DNA from: Nocardia altamirensis NBRC 108246
Lineage (GTDB): Bacteria > Actinomycetota > Actinomycetes > Mycobacteriales > Mycobacteriaceae
Reading direction: 5' to 3'
NCBI RefSeq assembly: GCF_001612685.1
Contig: NZ_BDAY01000014.1
Coordinates: forward strand, 62,001-126,000
Length of the DNA stretch: 64,000 nucleotides
The position numbers and the translations under genes were made by a program. Shown here piece by piece: positions 26,166 to 35,054 of the stretch (positions within the stretch are counted from its first letter, which is position 1; each line of letters starts with the position of its first letter). The notes below the pieces were generated by a model. That model was not told the DNA's origin and did no database searches. It saw nothing but the letters and a program-made list of their open reading frames with translations.

Positions 26166-27809
26166 TCAGGACTGGCTGACGCGCGCGCTCAGCTCCGCCC
26201 GCAGCGAACGGCGGCTGATCTTGCCGACGCCGGTCTCGGGGAAGCTGTCGACCACCTCGAGCAGATCGGGGATCTTCCAGGTCGCCACGCCGCGCTCCCT
26301 GACGAACTTGCGGATCTGTCCGAGCGCGGGCGGGGTGGTCGGATCGGCAGCGAGCACGAACACGCAGCTGCGTTCGCCGAGATGCTCGTCCGGCACCGCG
26401 ACCACGATCGCGTCCCGAATCAGCGGATGGTCCAACAGATGTGCCTCGATCTCCTCGGCCGAGATCTTCTCGCCGCCGCGGTTGACGCGATCACCGAGCC
26501 TGCCCTTCACCACCAGGTTGCCGTCCGGGCGCAGCGCGACGACGTCGCCGGTGCGATACCACCCGTCCTCGGTGAACGATGACGCGTTCGCCTCGGGATT
26601 GCGGTAGTAGCCGCGAATCGTGTACGGCCCCTTGGTGATCAGCAGGCCATCGACGCCGGGCGGCACCGGATCGCCGTTCTCGTCGACCACCGCGATCCGG
26701 TCGTGCGGTGACATCGGGCGGCCCTGGGTGGCCAGGGTCACGTCGTCGGGATCGTCGAGCCTGGTGTAGCAGACCAGACCCTCGGCCATGCCGAAGACCT
26801 GCTGGAGTTGCACCCCGAGCGCTGGTCCGATGCGCCGGGCCAGCTCGTCCGGGCAGCGGGCGCCGCCGACGAGCAGCACCCGCAGGCTCGAAAGGTCGTA
26901 CGCCTTGCTGTTTTCCGCGCGTTCGACCCACAGCCTGGCCAGCGGTGGCACCAGCCCGGTGATGGTGACCTTGAACTGCTGGATGGCGGTGAAGGCGGTG
27001 GTCGGTGAGGGATCGATGGCCAGCGCCACCGTGCCGCCTGCCCACAGCGCGCCGAGAATGCCGGGCGAGCTCATCGGGAAGTTGTGTGCCACCGGCAAAG
27101 CCGCGAGATAGACGCTGTTGCTGTCCAGCCCGCAGAGCTCGGCGCTGCGGCGCACGCTGTACAGGTAGTCGTCGTGGGTGCGCGGGATGAGCTTCGGCGT
27201 CCCGGTGCTGCCGCCGGAGAGCTGCAGGAACGCGACATCGGATGCGGCAACCGCAGGCAGCTCCTTCGGCACCCGCCGCAGTGCGTCGAGTGCATGCGTG
27301 CCGCCCGGCAGTCCCGGCTTTCCCCGGTCCGGAACGATGATCAGGTGCCGCAGGTCCGGCGCGTGATCGCGGAGGATCGCGGCGAGGGTGGCGTGGTTGA
27401 ACGTCTGGTGGTGGTGGCAGGTCACCATGGCGACCGCGCCGCTCGCCTTGGCGATCGGGATCAGCTCGGACTGCCGATGCGCGGGCAGGCAGAAGACCGG
27501 CAGCGCGCCTGCGTAGAAGAGGCCGAAGAGCACCTCGACGAACTCGGCGATATTGGGCAGTTGCACCAGAACCCGGTCACCAGGACCGATTCCGAAGTCG
27601 ATGAACCCGGCGGCGAGTGAGCGCGCGCGGGCGTCGAGCTCGGCGTAGGTCCAGCGGTGTCGGTCGTCCAGCACTGCGATGGCATCCGGCGAAGTCGTCG
27701 CGCGGGCGGTCAGCATGTCGCCGAAGGTCTCGCCGGACCAGTACCCGAGCGCGCGGTATTCCGTGGCTTCGGTTGCAGGCCAAGGAGTTAGGTCTGATTG
27801 AGACTGCAC
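26166..27809 (-). CDS. 2,3-dihydroxybenzoate-AMP ligase (EntE/DhbE-like)
   Basis: A 547-residue stand-alone adenylation enzyme that activates 2,3-dihydroxybenzoate and loads it on an aryl carrier protein. The P-loop is LQLSGGSTGTPKLIP. The aryl-acid pocket reads HNFPMSSPG, with the Asn that binds the aryl hydroxyl/carboxylate and a Ser typical of DHB rather than the Cys of many salicylate enzymes. VFGMAEGLVCYTRLDDPDD, YTIRGYYRNPEA and the C-terminal VGKISRRSLR (catalytic Lys) closely follow EntE and DhbE. DHB as substrate is supported by the divergent entA-like gene. The GTG at 27809 has AGGAG seven bases upstream. It is transcribed divergently from entA across an iron box. Confidence 0.95.
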   Translation of the reverse strand: MQSQSDLTPWPATEATEYRALGYWSGETFGDMLTARATTSPDAIAVLDDRHRWTYAELDARARSLAAGFIDFGIGPGDRVLVQLPNIAEFVEVLFGLFYAGALPVFCLPAHRQSELIPIAKASGAVAMVTCHHHQTFNHATLAAILRDHAPDLRHLIIVPDRGKPGLPGGTHALDALRRVPKELPAVAASDVAFLQLSGGSTGTPKLIPRTHDDYLYSVRRSAELCGLDSNSVYLAALPVAHNFPMSSPGILGALWAGGTVALAIDPSPTTAFTAIQQFKVTITGLVPPLARLWVERAENSKAYDLSSLRVLLVGGARCPDELARRIGPALGVQLQQVFGMAEGLVCYTRLDDPDDVTLATQGRPMSPHDRIAVVDENGDPVPPGVDGLLITKGPYTIRGYYRNPEANASSFTEDGWYRTGDVVALRPDGNLVVKGRLGDRVNRGGEKISAEEIEAHLLDHPLIRDAIVVAVPDEHLGERSCVFVLAADPTTPPALGQIRKFVRERGVATWKIPDLLEVVDSFPETGVGKISRRSLRAELSARVSQS

Positions 27810-27856
27810 TGTCGAGCTCCTATGCTTGGAACGAGAGTTTTACTTTCGCGCAGAAT

Positions 27857-27875
27857 TAAGGTTAGGCTAAGCATA
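27857..27875. promoter_or_regulatory. Iron box between entE-like and entA-like genes
   Basis: TAAGGTTAGGCTAAGCATA keeps the GGTTAGGCTAA core and matches the consensus at about 14 of 19 positions. It lies in the 65-base divergent gap, so one operator could control both genes. Its last base is the A of the entA ATG; TAGGCT at 27863-27868 would be a well-placed -10 for a leaderless entA transcript. Confidence 0.75.
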
Positions 27876-28684
27876 TGCTTAGTTACCCTGAAGGGGGAGG
27901 GGCCGTCATCGTGACGGGCGCCGCAGGGGGCATCGGCCGGGCGGCCGCAGAGATCTTCGCGGCCAGGTCGACAGCTCCGGTGGTGCTGTGGGATCACGAT
28001 CCGGCGGTGCACCGCACTGCGGCCGATATCCGGGCGACCGCAGCAGGATGCACAACGCACGCGGACCAGGTCGACGTCACCGATGCCGACTCGGTGGACC
28101 GTGCGTTCGCCGCGGTGGCCGAGCGGTTCGGTCGCATCGAGTCCGTCGTGCATGCGGCGGGTGTGCTGGAAACCGGCGAGGTATCGGAATTGACCGGTGC
28201 CCAATGGGATCGGTGCCTCGCGGTGAACGCCACGGGGACCATGCACGTGACCCGCAGGGCCGCCGCGGTGCTCGCCGCGGCAGGCGGCGGATCGATCGTG
28301 GTCGTCACCTCCAACGCGGCAACAACGCCGCGCGTCGGCATGGCCGCGTACGGCGCGTCCAAAGCGGCGGCAACGGCATTCGCCATGGCGCTCGGGCTCG
28401 AAGTGGCCGCGGCGGGCGTCCGGGTGAACGTGGTGTCGCCAGGCTCCACCGACACCCCCATGCTGCGCGGCATGTTCGCCGAGGGCGGGGTCGAACTCCC
28501 CGAGGCCGCTCGTGACCGGGTCCTCGCCGGTGACCTCGGCAGCTTCCGCCTCGGCATTCCGCTGCGCCGGGTCGGGCAGCCCGAGGACGTCGCCGAATCC
28601 ATCTACTTCCTGACGTCCGACCGTGCTCGGCACATCACCATGCACAACCTGCGCGTCGACGGGGGCGCGACCTTCGATGCCTGA
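27875..28684 (+). CDS. 2,3-dihydro-2,3-dihydroxybenzoate dehydrogenase (EntA-like)
   Basis: A 269-residue short-chain dehydrogenase that oxidises 2,3-dihydro-2,3-DHB to 2,3-DHB with NAD. It has the cofactor motif VTGAAGGIGRAAAEIFA, active-site YGASK with Ser in VVVTSNAAT, and the C-terminal GQPEDVAESIYFLTSDRARH followed by HNLRVDGGATFDA, which is typical of EntA/DhbA (MHNLxVDGGATLG). No start codon other than ATG 27875 leaves room for the first beta strand. That ATG overlaps the iron box, so the mRNA is probably leaderless. It heads a three-gene operon with the isochorismatase and the monooxygenase. Confidence 0.92.
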   Translation: MLSYPEGGGAVIVTGAAGGIGRAAAEIFAARSTAPVVLWDHDPAVHRTAADIRATAAGCTTHADQVDVTDADSVDRAFAAVAERFGRIESVVHAAGVLETGEVSELTGAQWDRCLAVNATGTMHVTRRAAAVLAAAGGGSIVVVTSNAATTPRVGMAAYGASKAAATAFAMALGLEVAAAGVRVNVVSPGSTDTPMLRGMFAEGGVELPEAARDRVLAGDLGSFRLGIPLRRVGQPEDVAESIYFLTSDRARHITMHNLRVDGGATFDA

Positions 28685-28720
28685 CTCGACCGTTTCGTCT
28701 GCCAGAACAGGAGATCACCG

Positions 28721-29368
28721 TTGGCCATCCCGCCGATAGCCCCGTACTCGCTACCGACGCGCGCGGACATCGCGTCGAATCAGGTGGCGTGGTCGCTGGA
28801 TCCGTCGCGCGCCGCGCTGCTCATCCACGACATGCAGCGGTACTTCATCGACGCGTATGAGTCCGATCGCGACCCGATCCTGACCGCAACCGCGAACATC
28901 CAGCGCCTGCGCAAGCAGTGCGCGGACGCGGGCATCCCGGTGATCTACACCATGCAACCCGGCGACCAGCACCCCTCTCGGCGCGGCATTCTCGCCGATT
29001 TCTGGGGCAGCGGACTCGCCAACGGACCCGCCACCGAGGTCATCGCCCAACTGTCCCCGGGCCCCGGCGATATCCAGGTCACCAAGTGGCGCTACTCCGC
29101 GTTCCAGCGGACCGACCTGCGCGAGCTGCTGAACCACTACAACCGCGATCAGCTCGTCATCACCGGCGTATACGCCCACATGGGCTGCATGCTCAGTGCC
29201 GCAGACGCGTTCATGAACGACATCAAGCCGTTCGTCGTGCTGGACGCCACCGCGGATTTCGGCCGCGACGAGCACGTGATGGCGATGAACTACGTTGCCC
29301 GCCGCTGCGGCGCGGTGACAACGACCGACGCGCTCGAAAACGCGCTGCAGCACTCGAATGCGGCCTGA
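28721..29368 (+). CDS. Isochorismatase (EntB N-terminal domain only, no aryl carrier protein)
   Basis: A 215-residue enzyme that hydrolyses isochorismate to 2,3-dihydro-2,3-DHB. It follows the EntB isochorismatase domain almost motif by motif: [29 protein letters not shown] (catalytic Asp), VTKWRYSAF (catalytic Lys), GVYAHMGCM and [12 protein letters not shown]. coli EntB continues for about 70 residues as an aryl carrier protein; this protein stops, so the carrier must be encoded elsewhere. The start is TTG at 28721 behind GGAGATCACCG, supported by the alignment to the EntB N-terminus. The stop overlaps or abuts the next gene, indicating coupling. Confidence 0.93.
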   Translation: MAIPPIAPYSLPTRADIASNQVAWSLDPSRAALLIHDMQRYFIDAYESDRDPILTATANIQRLRKQCADAGIPVIYTMQPGDQHPSRRGILADFWGSGLANGPATEVIAQLSPGPGDIQVTKWRYSAFQRTDLRELLNHYNRDQLVITGVYAHMGCMLSAADAFMNDIKPFVVLDATADFGRDEHVMAMNYVARRCGAVTTTDALENALQHSNAA

Positions 29369-30677
29369 GATGACCGAGGTCGCCACCGACGAGATCGTCG
29401 ACGTCGCCGGAATCGGTTTCGGGCCGTCGAATCTGGCCCTGGCCATTGCGCTGGAGGAACACAACCAGAGCCTCCCGCCCGCGCAGCGGCTGACCGCACG
29501 GTTCGTCGAGGCCAAGGAGCGCTTCGCCTGGCATCCCGGGATGCTGCTGCCCGGCGCGACGATGCAGATCTCGTTCCTCAAAGATCTTGCTACGCAGCGC
29601 AATGCGCGCAGCCGGTACAGCTTCCTGAACTATCTGCAGGAACACGAGCGGCTGACCGACTTCATCAACCTGCAGACCTTCCGCCCGACCCGCCTCGAGT
29701 TCCAGGACTATCTGCGGTGGGCGGCGCGGACGGTGTCCGCCGCGGTCGACTACGGCACCACGGCTGTCGAAGTGACCGCGGCCGGTGAGTGTTTCGAGAT
29801 TCGGCTCGAAGGCCGCGCCAGCGGCGTGTTGCGAGCGCGGAATATCGTGGTGGCAGTTGGTCTTTCGGCTCGGCTGCCGGAGGGTGTGACGGCGTCGGCA
29901 CGGGTGTTCCACAGCCACCATCTGCTGCCGCAGCTCGAAGCGCTTCCGCCGTTGCGGCACAACAGGTTTGTGGTGATCGGGGCAGGGCAGAGCGCCGCGG
30001 AGGTGGTCGGGCACCTGCACCAGGGTTACCAAGATGCTTGTGTCCATGCGGTTTTCGGCAAGTACGGACTCAGTCCGGCGACCGACAGCCCGTATGCGAA
30101 CCGGATCTTCGACCCCGCCGCGGTCGACGACTTCTACGCCGCGTCACCGGAGTTGCGCAGGCAGTTGATGAGCTACCACCGCGGCACCAACTATTCGGCG
30201 GTGGAGCCGGGGCTGATCGATCAGCTGTACGCGCACGAGTACGCCGAGCGGGTGGCGGGCAACCGGCGCCTGTTCATGCACGGCGCCTCGACCGTCGCGA
30301 TGGTCGAGGAGTCGAACGGCGAGGTGCGCGTCGATGTGACGCACGGCCCGACCGGCCTCACCGAGACATTGCAGTGTGATGCTGTGGTGTGCGCCACGGG
30401 CTTTCGGCCCGGCGATGTCCGTGCCGTGCTCGGCGAGGTCGCCGCCTCGGTGGCCTTCGAGGCCGAAGGCGCACAGGTGACACGGGACTACCGGCTGGTG
30501 CCCACCGCACCGCTGCCGGGTGATATCTATCTGCAGGGCAGTGTCGAGCACACCCACGGGTTGTCGTCGTCGCTGCTGTCCAACATTGCCGTGCGTACCG
30601 GGGAAATCGTGCGGTCGGTCGCCCGTTCGGCGGCCGCCGCTCGAGTCGATCGCTCCGGTGATCGGGCAGGGAGGTAG
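29358..30677 (+). CDS. L-ornithine/L-lysine N-monooxygenase for hydroxamate formation
   Basis: A flavin- and NADPH-dependent N-hydroxylating monooxygenase (MbtG/PvdA/IucD family), 439 residues, that should make N5-hydroxyornithine or N6-hydroxylysine for the siderophore. It has the FAD motif VDVAGIGFGPSNLALAIAL, HPGMLLPGATMQISFLKDL, the NADPH motif VVIGAGQSAAEVVGHL, and the terminal VCATGFRPGD and EHTHGLSSSLLSN motifs. Ornithine versus lysine cannot be decided by eye. The ATG at 29358 overlaps the isochorismatase gene by 11 bases; an ATG at 29370, one base past that stop, is equally plausible. It shows that the product combines catechol and hydroxamate ligands. Confidence 0.94.
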   Translation: MRPEMTEVATDEIVDVAGIGFGPSNLALAIALEEHNQSLPPAQRLTARFVEAKERFAWHPGMLLPGATMQISFLKDLATQRNARSRYSFLNYLQEHERLTDFINLQTFRPTRLEFQDYLRWAARTVSAAVDYGTTAVEVTAAGECFEIRLEGRASGVLRARNIVVAVGLSARLPEGVTASARVFHSHHLLPQLEALPPLRHNRFVVIGAGQSAAEVVGHLHQGYQDACVHAVFGKYGLSPATDSPYANRIFDPAAVDDFYAASPELRRQLMSYHRGTNYSAVEPGLIDQLYAHEYAERVAGNRRLFMHGASTVAMVEESNGEVRVDVTHGPTGLTETLQCDAVVCATGFRPGDVRAVLGEVAASVAFEAEGAQVTRDYRLVPTAPLPGDIYLQGSVEHTHGLSSSLLSNIAVRTGEIVRSVARSAAAARVDRSGDRAGR

Positions 30678-30801
30678 CGCCGCGCACGAGGCATGCGCTG
30701 CCACCGGCGCCACTGCCGACACCTCGTTGCCGAGCCGGGCATTCGAGGCGATGACGCACGTCACAGGCCGTTCGACCGGCGAAAACGACGGTGTTGAAAG
30801 T

Positions 30802-30820
30802 TTAGGACTGCCTACCCTAA
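30802..30820 (+). promoter_or_regulatory. Iron box for the secreted glycine-rich membrane protein
   Basis: TTAGGACTGCCTACCCTAA has perfect outer half-sites TTAGG and CCTAA and matches the iron-box consensus at 14 of 19 positions. It is 40 bases before the ATG at 30861, separate from the upstream operon. Confidence 0.7.
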
Positions 30821-30860
30821 GCTCGCCGCGTCCCGACCACACCAACAAAGGATTTACAGA

Positions 30861-31577
30861 ATGTCGATGAGGAACCTAGCCGCGACAGCCATCACGCTGA
30901 TCGCAGCGCTCGGTGTTGCCGCGGGCACCGCTGGCGCTGACCCGGCCGCCGACCAGGGCGCGGTCAACTTCACCGCCGAGGCCGTCGACACGACGTCCGT
31001 GATCAAGACCGATGCGGGCTCGATGGTCGTCGAAGACGGCGTGTTCAAGATCAAGGCCGCCAACGGAACCACCGTGGCAGGCAGCGAACTCAAGTTCCGG
31101 GTCGACGAGTTCGAGTTCCCGATCGTCGCAGACATCTCGGGCCGCACGGCGTCGCTGACTCCGCAGTTCGACATGGCACACGCGACCTACAAGCCGGTCG
31201 CCCTGCCCTTCGAGGACAGCGCACCGTGGAAGACCCCGTACGACCGTGAGCAGGCCGCCTGGTCCCGCATGACCGGCACCATCAGCCTCGGCGCGGCCAT
31301 GGGCACCCTGATCGGTGGCCTCGGCGGCGCGGCCGTCGGCTGCGTGCTCGGCGGTGTGATGTCCACCATCGCGGCGATGGCGACCATCATCGGCCTGTTC
31401 GGCGCCTTCCTCCCCGCCGCGGCGGTCGGCTGCCTCTTCGGCATCGTCTCCGTCGGCGCGCTCGGCACCGTGGCAGGCCAGATCCTGGTGACCGCACCGG
31501 TGGCGATCGGCGCGGCGATCCAGTACTTCACCACGATCAACCAGCCGTTCAACCCGCCGGCCGCCCCGGCCAAGTAA
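30861..31577 (+). CDS. Iron-regulated exported membrane protein with glycine-zipper helices
   Basis: A 238-residue protein of no assigned function. A signal peptide (MSMRNLAATAITLIAALGVA, cleavage near TAGA-DP) is followed by about 100 polar residues of alternating beta-like pattern (VNFTAEAVDTTSVIKTDAGS, ELKFRVDEFEFPIVADISG). Then come two long Gly/Ala-rich hydrophobic segments at about 133-160 and 165-205, with GxxxG repeats (GTLIGGLGGAAVGCVLGG), and a Pro/Ala tail. The layout resembles exported actinobacterial proteins sometimes labelled DUF8020, a recollection I cannot verify here. The ATG has AAAGGA eight bases upstream. Its iron box, its place after the siderophore genes and the terminator behind it suggest a role in siderophore handling at the cell envelope. 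Confidence 0.75.
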   Translation: MSMRNLAATAITLIAALGVAAGTAGADPAADQGAVNFTAEAVDTTSVIKTDAGSMVVEDGVFKIKAANGTTVAGSELKFRVDEFEFPIVADISGRTASLTPQFDMAHATYKPVALPFEDSAPWKTPYDREQAAWSRMTGTISLGAAMGTLIGGLGGAAVGCVLGGVMSTIAAMATIIGLFGAFLPAAAVGCLFGIVSVGALGTVAGQILVTAPVAIGAAIQYFTTINQPFNPPAAPAK

Positions 31578-31637
31578 AACCGGTGTGCCGCTGCATGTTC
31601 AGTAGGTAACACCCAGAAACTGCCTAGTGGCAGGCAA

Positions 31638-31691
31638 ACGGTTCGGCGGGGTCACGCGTTCGGAGGCAAAACCCCGCCGAGCCGTCTTTTT
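31638..31691 (+). terminator. Rho-independent terminator closing the siderophore block
   Basis: A 15-base-pair stem (ACGGTTCGGCGGGGT pairing with ACCCCGCCGAGCCGT, one wobble pair) and an 18-base loop are followed by CTTTTT. It is 60 bases after the stop codon of the glycine-rich protein gene. Confidence 0.9.
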
Positions 31692-31720
31692 CGTCGATAG
31701 TGGTTGGGGCCCTTATCGAT

Positions 31721-32680
31721 TCAGCTGTTCGGCGGGGTGGTCGTGCAGGTGGGGCGCTGCGTATTGGTCGGGTCGAGCGTGTTGAGCACGAGCTGAGCGA
31801 CCACCCTGTCGTAGGGCAGCAGCAAGTGGTCGGTCAGGTTGTTGGCGCAGTACTCCTGGATGAGATGGTTGGTGACCTTCGGCGCCTGCAGGAACCCGCT
31901 CGAGTACGGCACGATGTACTCGTCGTGGCGGGTGATGATGTTGGTGTAGTTGACGCCGGGCACGGCGGCGCTGCCCTCGTTGAGCTTGCGCAGGAAATCC
32001 GAGCCCGCCTGAATCTGCGAGCAGGAAGCGCACACCGGCTCGACGACGGACCGCGGTGGCGGCGTCAGGCCCAAGCGGCCGACGAACGCGGTGAACAAGG
32101 ACGCGAACGCGGGCGAGGTCGTGCCGTTCCAGCCGGGGCCGATCGACACGATCCTGGCGACCTTGTCCGCGCCGCCGAGCACCTTGGTGTAGTAGGCGGA
32201 GACCAAGCTGCCTTGCGAGTGCGCGACGAGGTCGACCTCTTGCGCGCCGGTCGTGGTCCGCACCCGGTCGACGAACTCGCGCAGTTGCTGGGCGCTCTGC
32301 TCGATCGGGGTCAACCCGCCGAGTTCGCCGAGGGGGCCGGGCATGTCGGGGAGGGTGCCGTAGGTCGGCGCGAACACGCAGTAGCCGTTGTTCGCCAGCA
32401 AGGGGGCCATGGCCCCCCAATCCAGCCGCACCGTCTCCGGCCCACCGTGCACGAGCACCACCGGATTGGGATGCTCCGGCGATGGCGCACACGACCAGTC
32501 GTTGGCGCCGGGCGGCGGCGAGCCGGGATGATCGTTCTCGAAGGCCACCGCATCGCTGAACATGTAGGAGACTGGAAGCGGAGCCCGCGATCCGCCCGGA
32601 TCGCCCGCCGCGGCAGGCGATGTCAGCACTCCGACGATGATCGCGGCAACGGTTACGCAGACCCTGGGGGTTAGGCGCAT
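31721..32680 (-). CDS. Secreted lipase (alpha/beta hydrolase)
   Basis: A 319-residue exported esterase/lipase related to the class 2 lipase (EstA/LipA) group. It has a signal peptide (MRLTPRVCVTVAAIIVGVLT, cleavage near SPAAA), the oxyanion motif NPVVLVHGG, the nucleophile elbow VAHSQGSLV (GxSxG-like AHSQG), a likely acid in NIITRHDEYIVPY and a possible His in NLTDHLLLPYD. Two Cys pairs (PVCASC; EYCANN/RPTC) may form disulfides. The ATG at 32680 follows AAAGGGG. It faces the terminator of the siderophore block and looks functionally independent of it. Confidence 0.85.
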   Translation of the reverse strand: MRLTPRVCVTVAAIIVGVLTSPAAAGDPGGSRAPLPVSYMFSDAVAFENDHPGSPPPGANDWSCAPSPEHPNPVVLVHGGPETVRLDWGAMAPLLANNGYCVFAPTYGTLPDMPGPLGELGGLTPIEQSAQQLREFVDRVRTTTGAQEVDLVAHSQGSLVSAYYTKVLGGADKVARIVSIGPGWNGTTSPAFASLFTAFVGRLGLTPPPRSVVEPVCASCSQIQAGSDFLRKLNEGSAAVPGVNYTNIITRHDEYIVPYSSGFLQAPKVTNHLIQEYCANNLTDHLLLPYDRVVAQLVLNTLDPTNTQRPTCTTTPPNS

Positions 32681-32887
32681 ATGGACCCCTTTCTGGTCCA
32701 GAGTCCAGACCACGGATGTTGCCGGACCATGGCCGCAGAAAAACAGACCGGTTGCTATCTTGTTGATTTCGTGTCTGCCGTGCTTCAGGTGGTTGTCCGG
32801 ACTCCCGTGTGTATCAGCACATACGCGGTCGCGGCTTCGAGTTAACAAGGGCTACACAGTGTTTGAGGTAGGACGAAGGGTGCGCCA

Positions 32888-33709
32888 GTGAGTGAACGGG
32901 AAGAACAGCTCGCCAGGCTGGCCCGCGGCTGGGACGAGGCGGTCACCGGATACGAGTCCTACTACGTCCCCCGGTTCGCGCCATGGGTGCGCGACGGAGT
33001 CAACGCGGTGATCGCCGCGGCGATACCAGAAGGGCCGGTGCTCGTCCCGTGCTGCGGCACGTTCCCGGAGCTGGACGCGCTGGTCGCGCAGTTTCCCGAC
33101 CGCGAGATCGTCGGCATCGACCTGTCCGCGGGCATGGTCCGGCGGGCCAGGGAACGTGCGGCGGGCCACCCGCGGGTGCGCGTCGTCGAAGGTGATGCCT
33201 CCACCCTCGATCCCCGCTGGACGGGCCGGTGCGCCGCGGTGGTGTCGATCTTCGGCCTGCAGCAACTGCCCGAGCCGGATGTGGCGCTGCGCTCGTGGAC
33301 GGCGGCACTGCGGCCCGGTGGCAGGCTGTCTGTTGTCTTCTGGCCGAGCAACACCGAATCCGAAGGCCCGTTCGCGCTGCTGTCCGAGGTGCTGCGCGCA
33401 CGGATACCGGCGGGCGACCAGTCATGGGAGCATCGGCTGGTCGACTCGATGACCGCGGCAGGCGCCGCCACCGCGCGGGACGAACTGCGCACGCACCCGA
33501 TGACCCACCCCGACGCCGCCACCTGTTTCCACGCGCACACCAGATCGGGTCCGTTACGCGCGCTGGCCGATGCACGCGGCTCCCTCTTCATCGATCAGCT
33601 GCGCAACGACTTCCTCCACCGCGCCCCAGCAGGCCCGTGGACCCACCACCCGCGCGCACGCCACCTCGTCGCCGACGTCGCGGACGGGGTTCGGCCCGAA
33701 ACGCTATAG
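32888..33709 (+). CDS. Class I SAM-dependent methyltransferase
   Basis: A 273-residue Methyltransf_11/25-like enzyme. The SAM-binding loop is PVLVPCCGTFPELDALVA (the usual GxGxG is CCGTF), followed by the acidic strand REIVGIDLSAGMVRRARERA, VVEGDAS and the post-motif region AALRPGGRLSVVFWPSNT. Substrate is unknown. The GTG at 32888 follows GGACGAAGG. It stands alone between two minus-strand genes. Confidence 0.82.
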   Translation: MSEREEQLARLARGWDEAVTGYESYYVPRFAPWVRDGVNAVIAAAIPEGPVLVPCCGTFPELDALVAQFPDREIVGIDLSAGMVRRARERAAGHPRVRVVEGDASTLDPRWTGRCAAVVSIFGLQQLPEPDVALRSWTAALRPGGRLSVVFWPSNTESEGPFALLSEVLRARIPAGDQSWEHRLVDSMTAAGAATARDELRTHPMTHPDAATCFHAHTRSGPLRALADARGSLFIDQLRNDFLHRAPAGPWTHHPRARHLVADVADGVRPETL

Positions 33710-33815
33710 GGCAGAACGGGTTCGAAAGCCACGGCGCAGCAGCGTGCTGCCGACGCCGATCACCCAGACGGTGGCGAGGCCGGTGCAGGGGAGTGCCACC
33801 TGCGTCGCCGAGCAC

Positions 33816-35054
33816 TCAGTTCGCGGCGAGCGGGCCGTTCGCGCCGAAGGCGATATCGGCGAACCGCGTACCGATGCGGCGGTGCGTCGCGGTGTCCGGG
33901 TGCAGCTCGTCGGGCAGCGGCAGTTCGGCGTAGTCCTGTTCCCCGTACAGCGTGCGGCCGTCCAGGTAGTGCAGGTTCGAGTCCTCGGCCGCACGCTGTT
34001 TGACGATGCGGGCGAGCTCGTCGCGGATGACGTTGAGCGTCAGCTTTCCGGCCGCGCGCTCGGCCGGGTCGCCGGTGGCGCGGAATCGCACACGGGTGCC
34101 GTCGAATTCGAGGGCGCCCGGACCGGGGGTGTCCTCGTGGATCGGGCAGAGCACGGGGGAGACGACCAGCAGCGGCGTGCTCGGATGGCCGTCGCGGATG
34201 GTGTCGAGGAAGCCGTGCACCGCGGGGGTGAAGGCGCGCAACCGCAGCACGTCGGTGTTGGTCAGGTTGATGCCGATCTTCAGGCTGATCCGATCCGCGG
34301 GGATGTCGCGGATGGTGCGGGCGACGAACGGGTCGAGCAGGCTGTTGCCGCGCAGGCTCAGGTTGATCAGCTCGACACCGCCGCGGGCCGCGGCAACGGC
34401 GGGCCAGCTCGCGGTCGGGCGGTCGGCGTTGGCGCCGTGGCTGATCGAGCTGCCGTGGTGCAGCCAGACGAGGCGTCCCCGGTCCGCTGCCTGCTCGACG
34501 GCTGCGTCGCTGCGTAAGGCGACCAACTCGGTGATCTCCGTGTGCGGCAACCAGATCTCGACATCCTTCGGTGCGGCGGACAGGCCGGCGAACCGGACGG
34601 TGCCGACCGAGCCAGGCTCGGTGACCGTGGACTGGGTGGCCATGTCGACGAGGTGACGGGTGCCGCCCGGCACGTGGCCGTGTCCACTCGGCTGTCCGTC
34701 CACCAGCAGTTCGTACAGGCCGGGCGCGGGCTCGGGGGCGCCCCGGTAGACGGTCCGGGTCGGCAAGGCGTCCAGCTCGATGACGGTCGCCGCGGTCCGG
34801 AACGCCAGTCGCACGCCGGTGGGCTGTGCCTCGACCATCCGCAGATAGTCGTCGGGGAACTGCTTGCGGGCCCAGGCGGGCAGCCGGTGCGGCAGGACGC
34901 CGGTGGCGGTGTGTTCCAGGTCGGTGGCGCCGTGCAGGAGCGTGGAAGTGATGGGAGTGGTGATCAATTCGACGCGGGTGAGTCCGGTGACCGTCGCGTG
35001 CACGTTCCCCTCGATGCGGCCGAAGGCGTCGGCCGGCAAGTCGGCACTGGTCAT
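33816..35054 (-). CDS. SGNH/GDSL-type esterase
   Basis: A 412-residue hydrolase with an N-terminal beta-rich domain (about residues 1-175) and an SGNH hydrolase domain behind it. Block I is present as WLHHGSSISHGANA (catalytic Ser), block II as NLSLRGNSLLDPF (Gly/Asn), and the terminal Asp-His pair as PDELHPDTATH. No signal peptide is evident. The ATG at 35054 (MTSADLPADAFGRIEG) is preferred over upstream in-frame starts that would add a Pro/Arg-rich stretch. Substrate is not predictable. Confidence 0.82.
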   Translation of the reverse strand: MTSADLPADAFGRIEGNVHATVTGLTRVELITTPITSTLLHGATDLEHTATGVLPHRLPAWARKQFPDDYLRMVEAQPTGVRLAFRTAATVIELDALPTRTVYRGAPEPAPGLYELLVDGQPSGHGHVPGGTRHLVDMATQSTVTEPGSVGTVRFAGLSAAPKDVEIWLPHTEITELVALRSDAAVEQAADRGRLVWLHHGSSISHGANADRPTASWPAVAAARGGVELINLSLRGNSLLDPFVARTIRDIPADRISLKIGINLTNTDVLRLRAFTPAVHGFLDTIRDGHPSTPLLVVSPVLCPIHEDTPGPGALEFDGTRVRFRATGDPAERAAGKLTLNVIRDELARIVKQRAAEDSNLHYLDGRTLYGEQDYAELPLPDELHPDTATHRRIGTRFADIAFGANGPLAAN

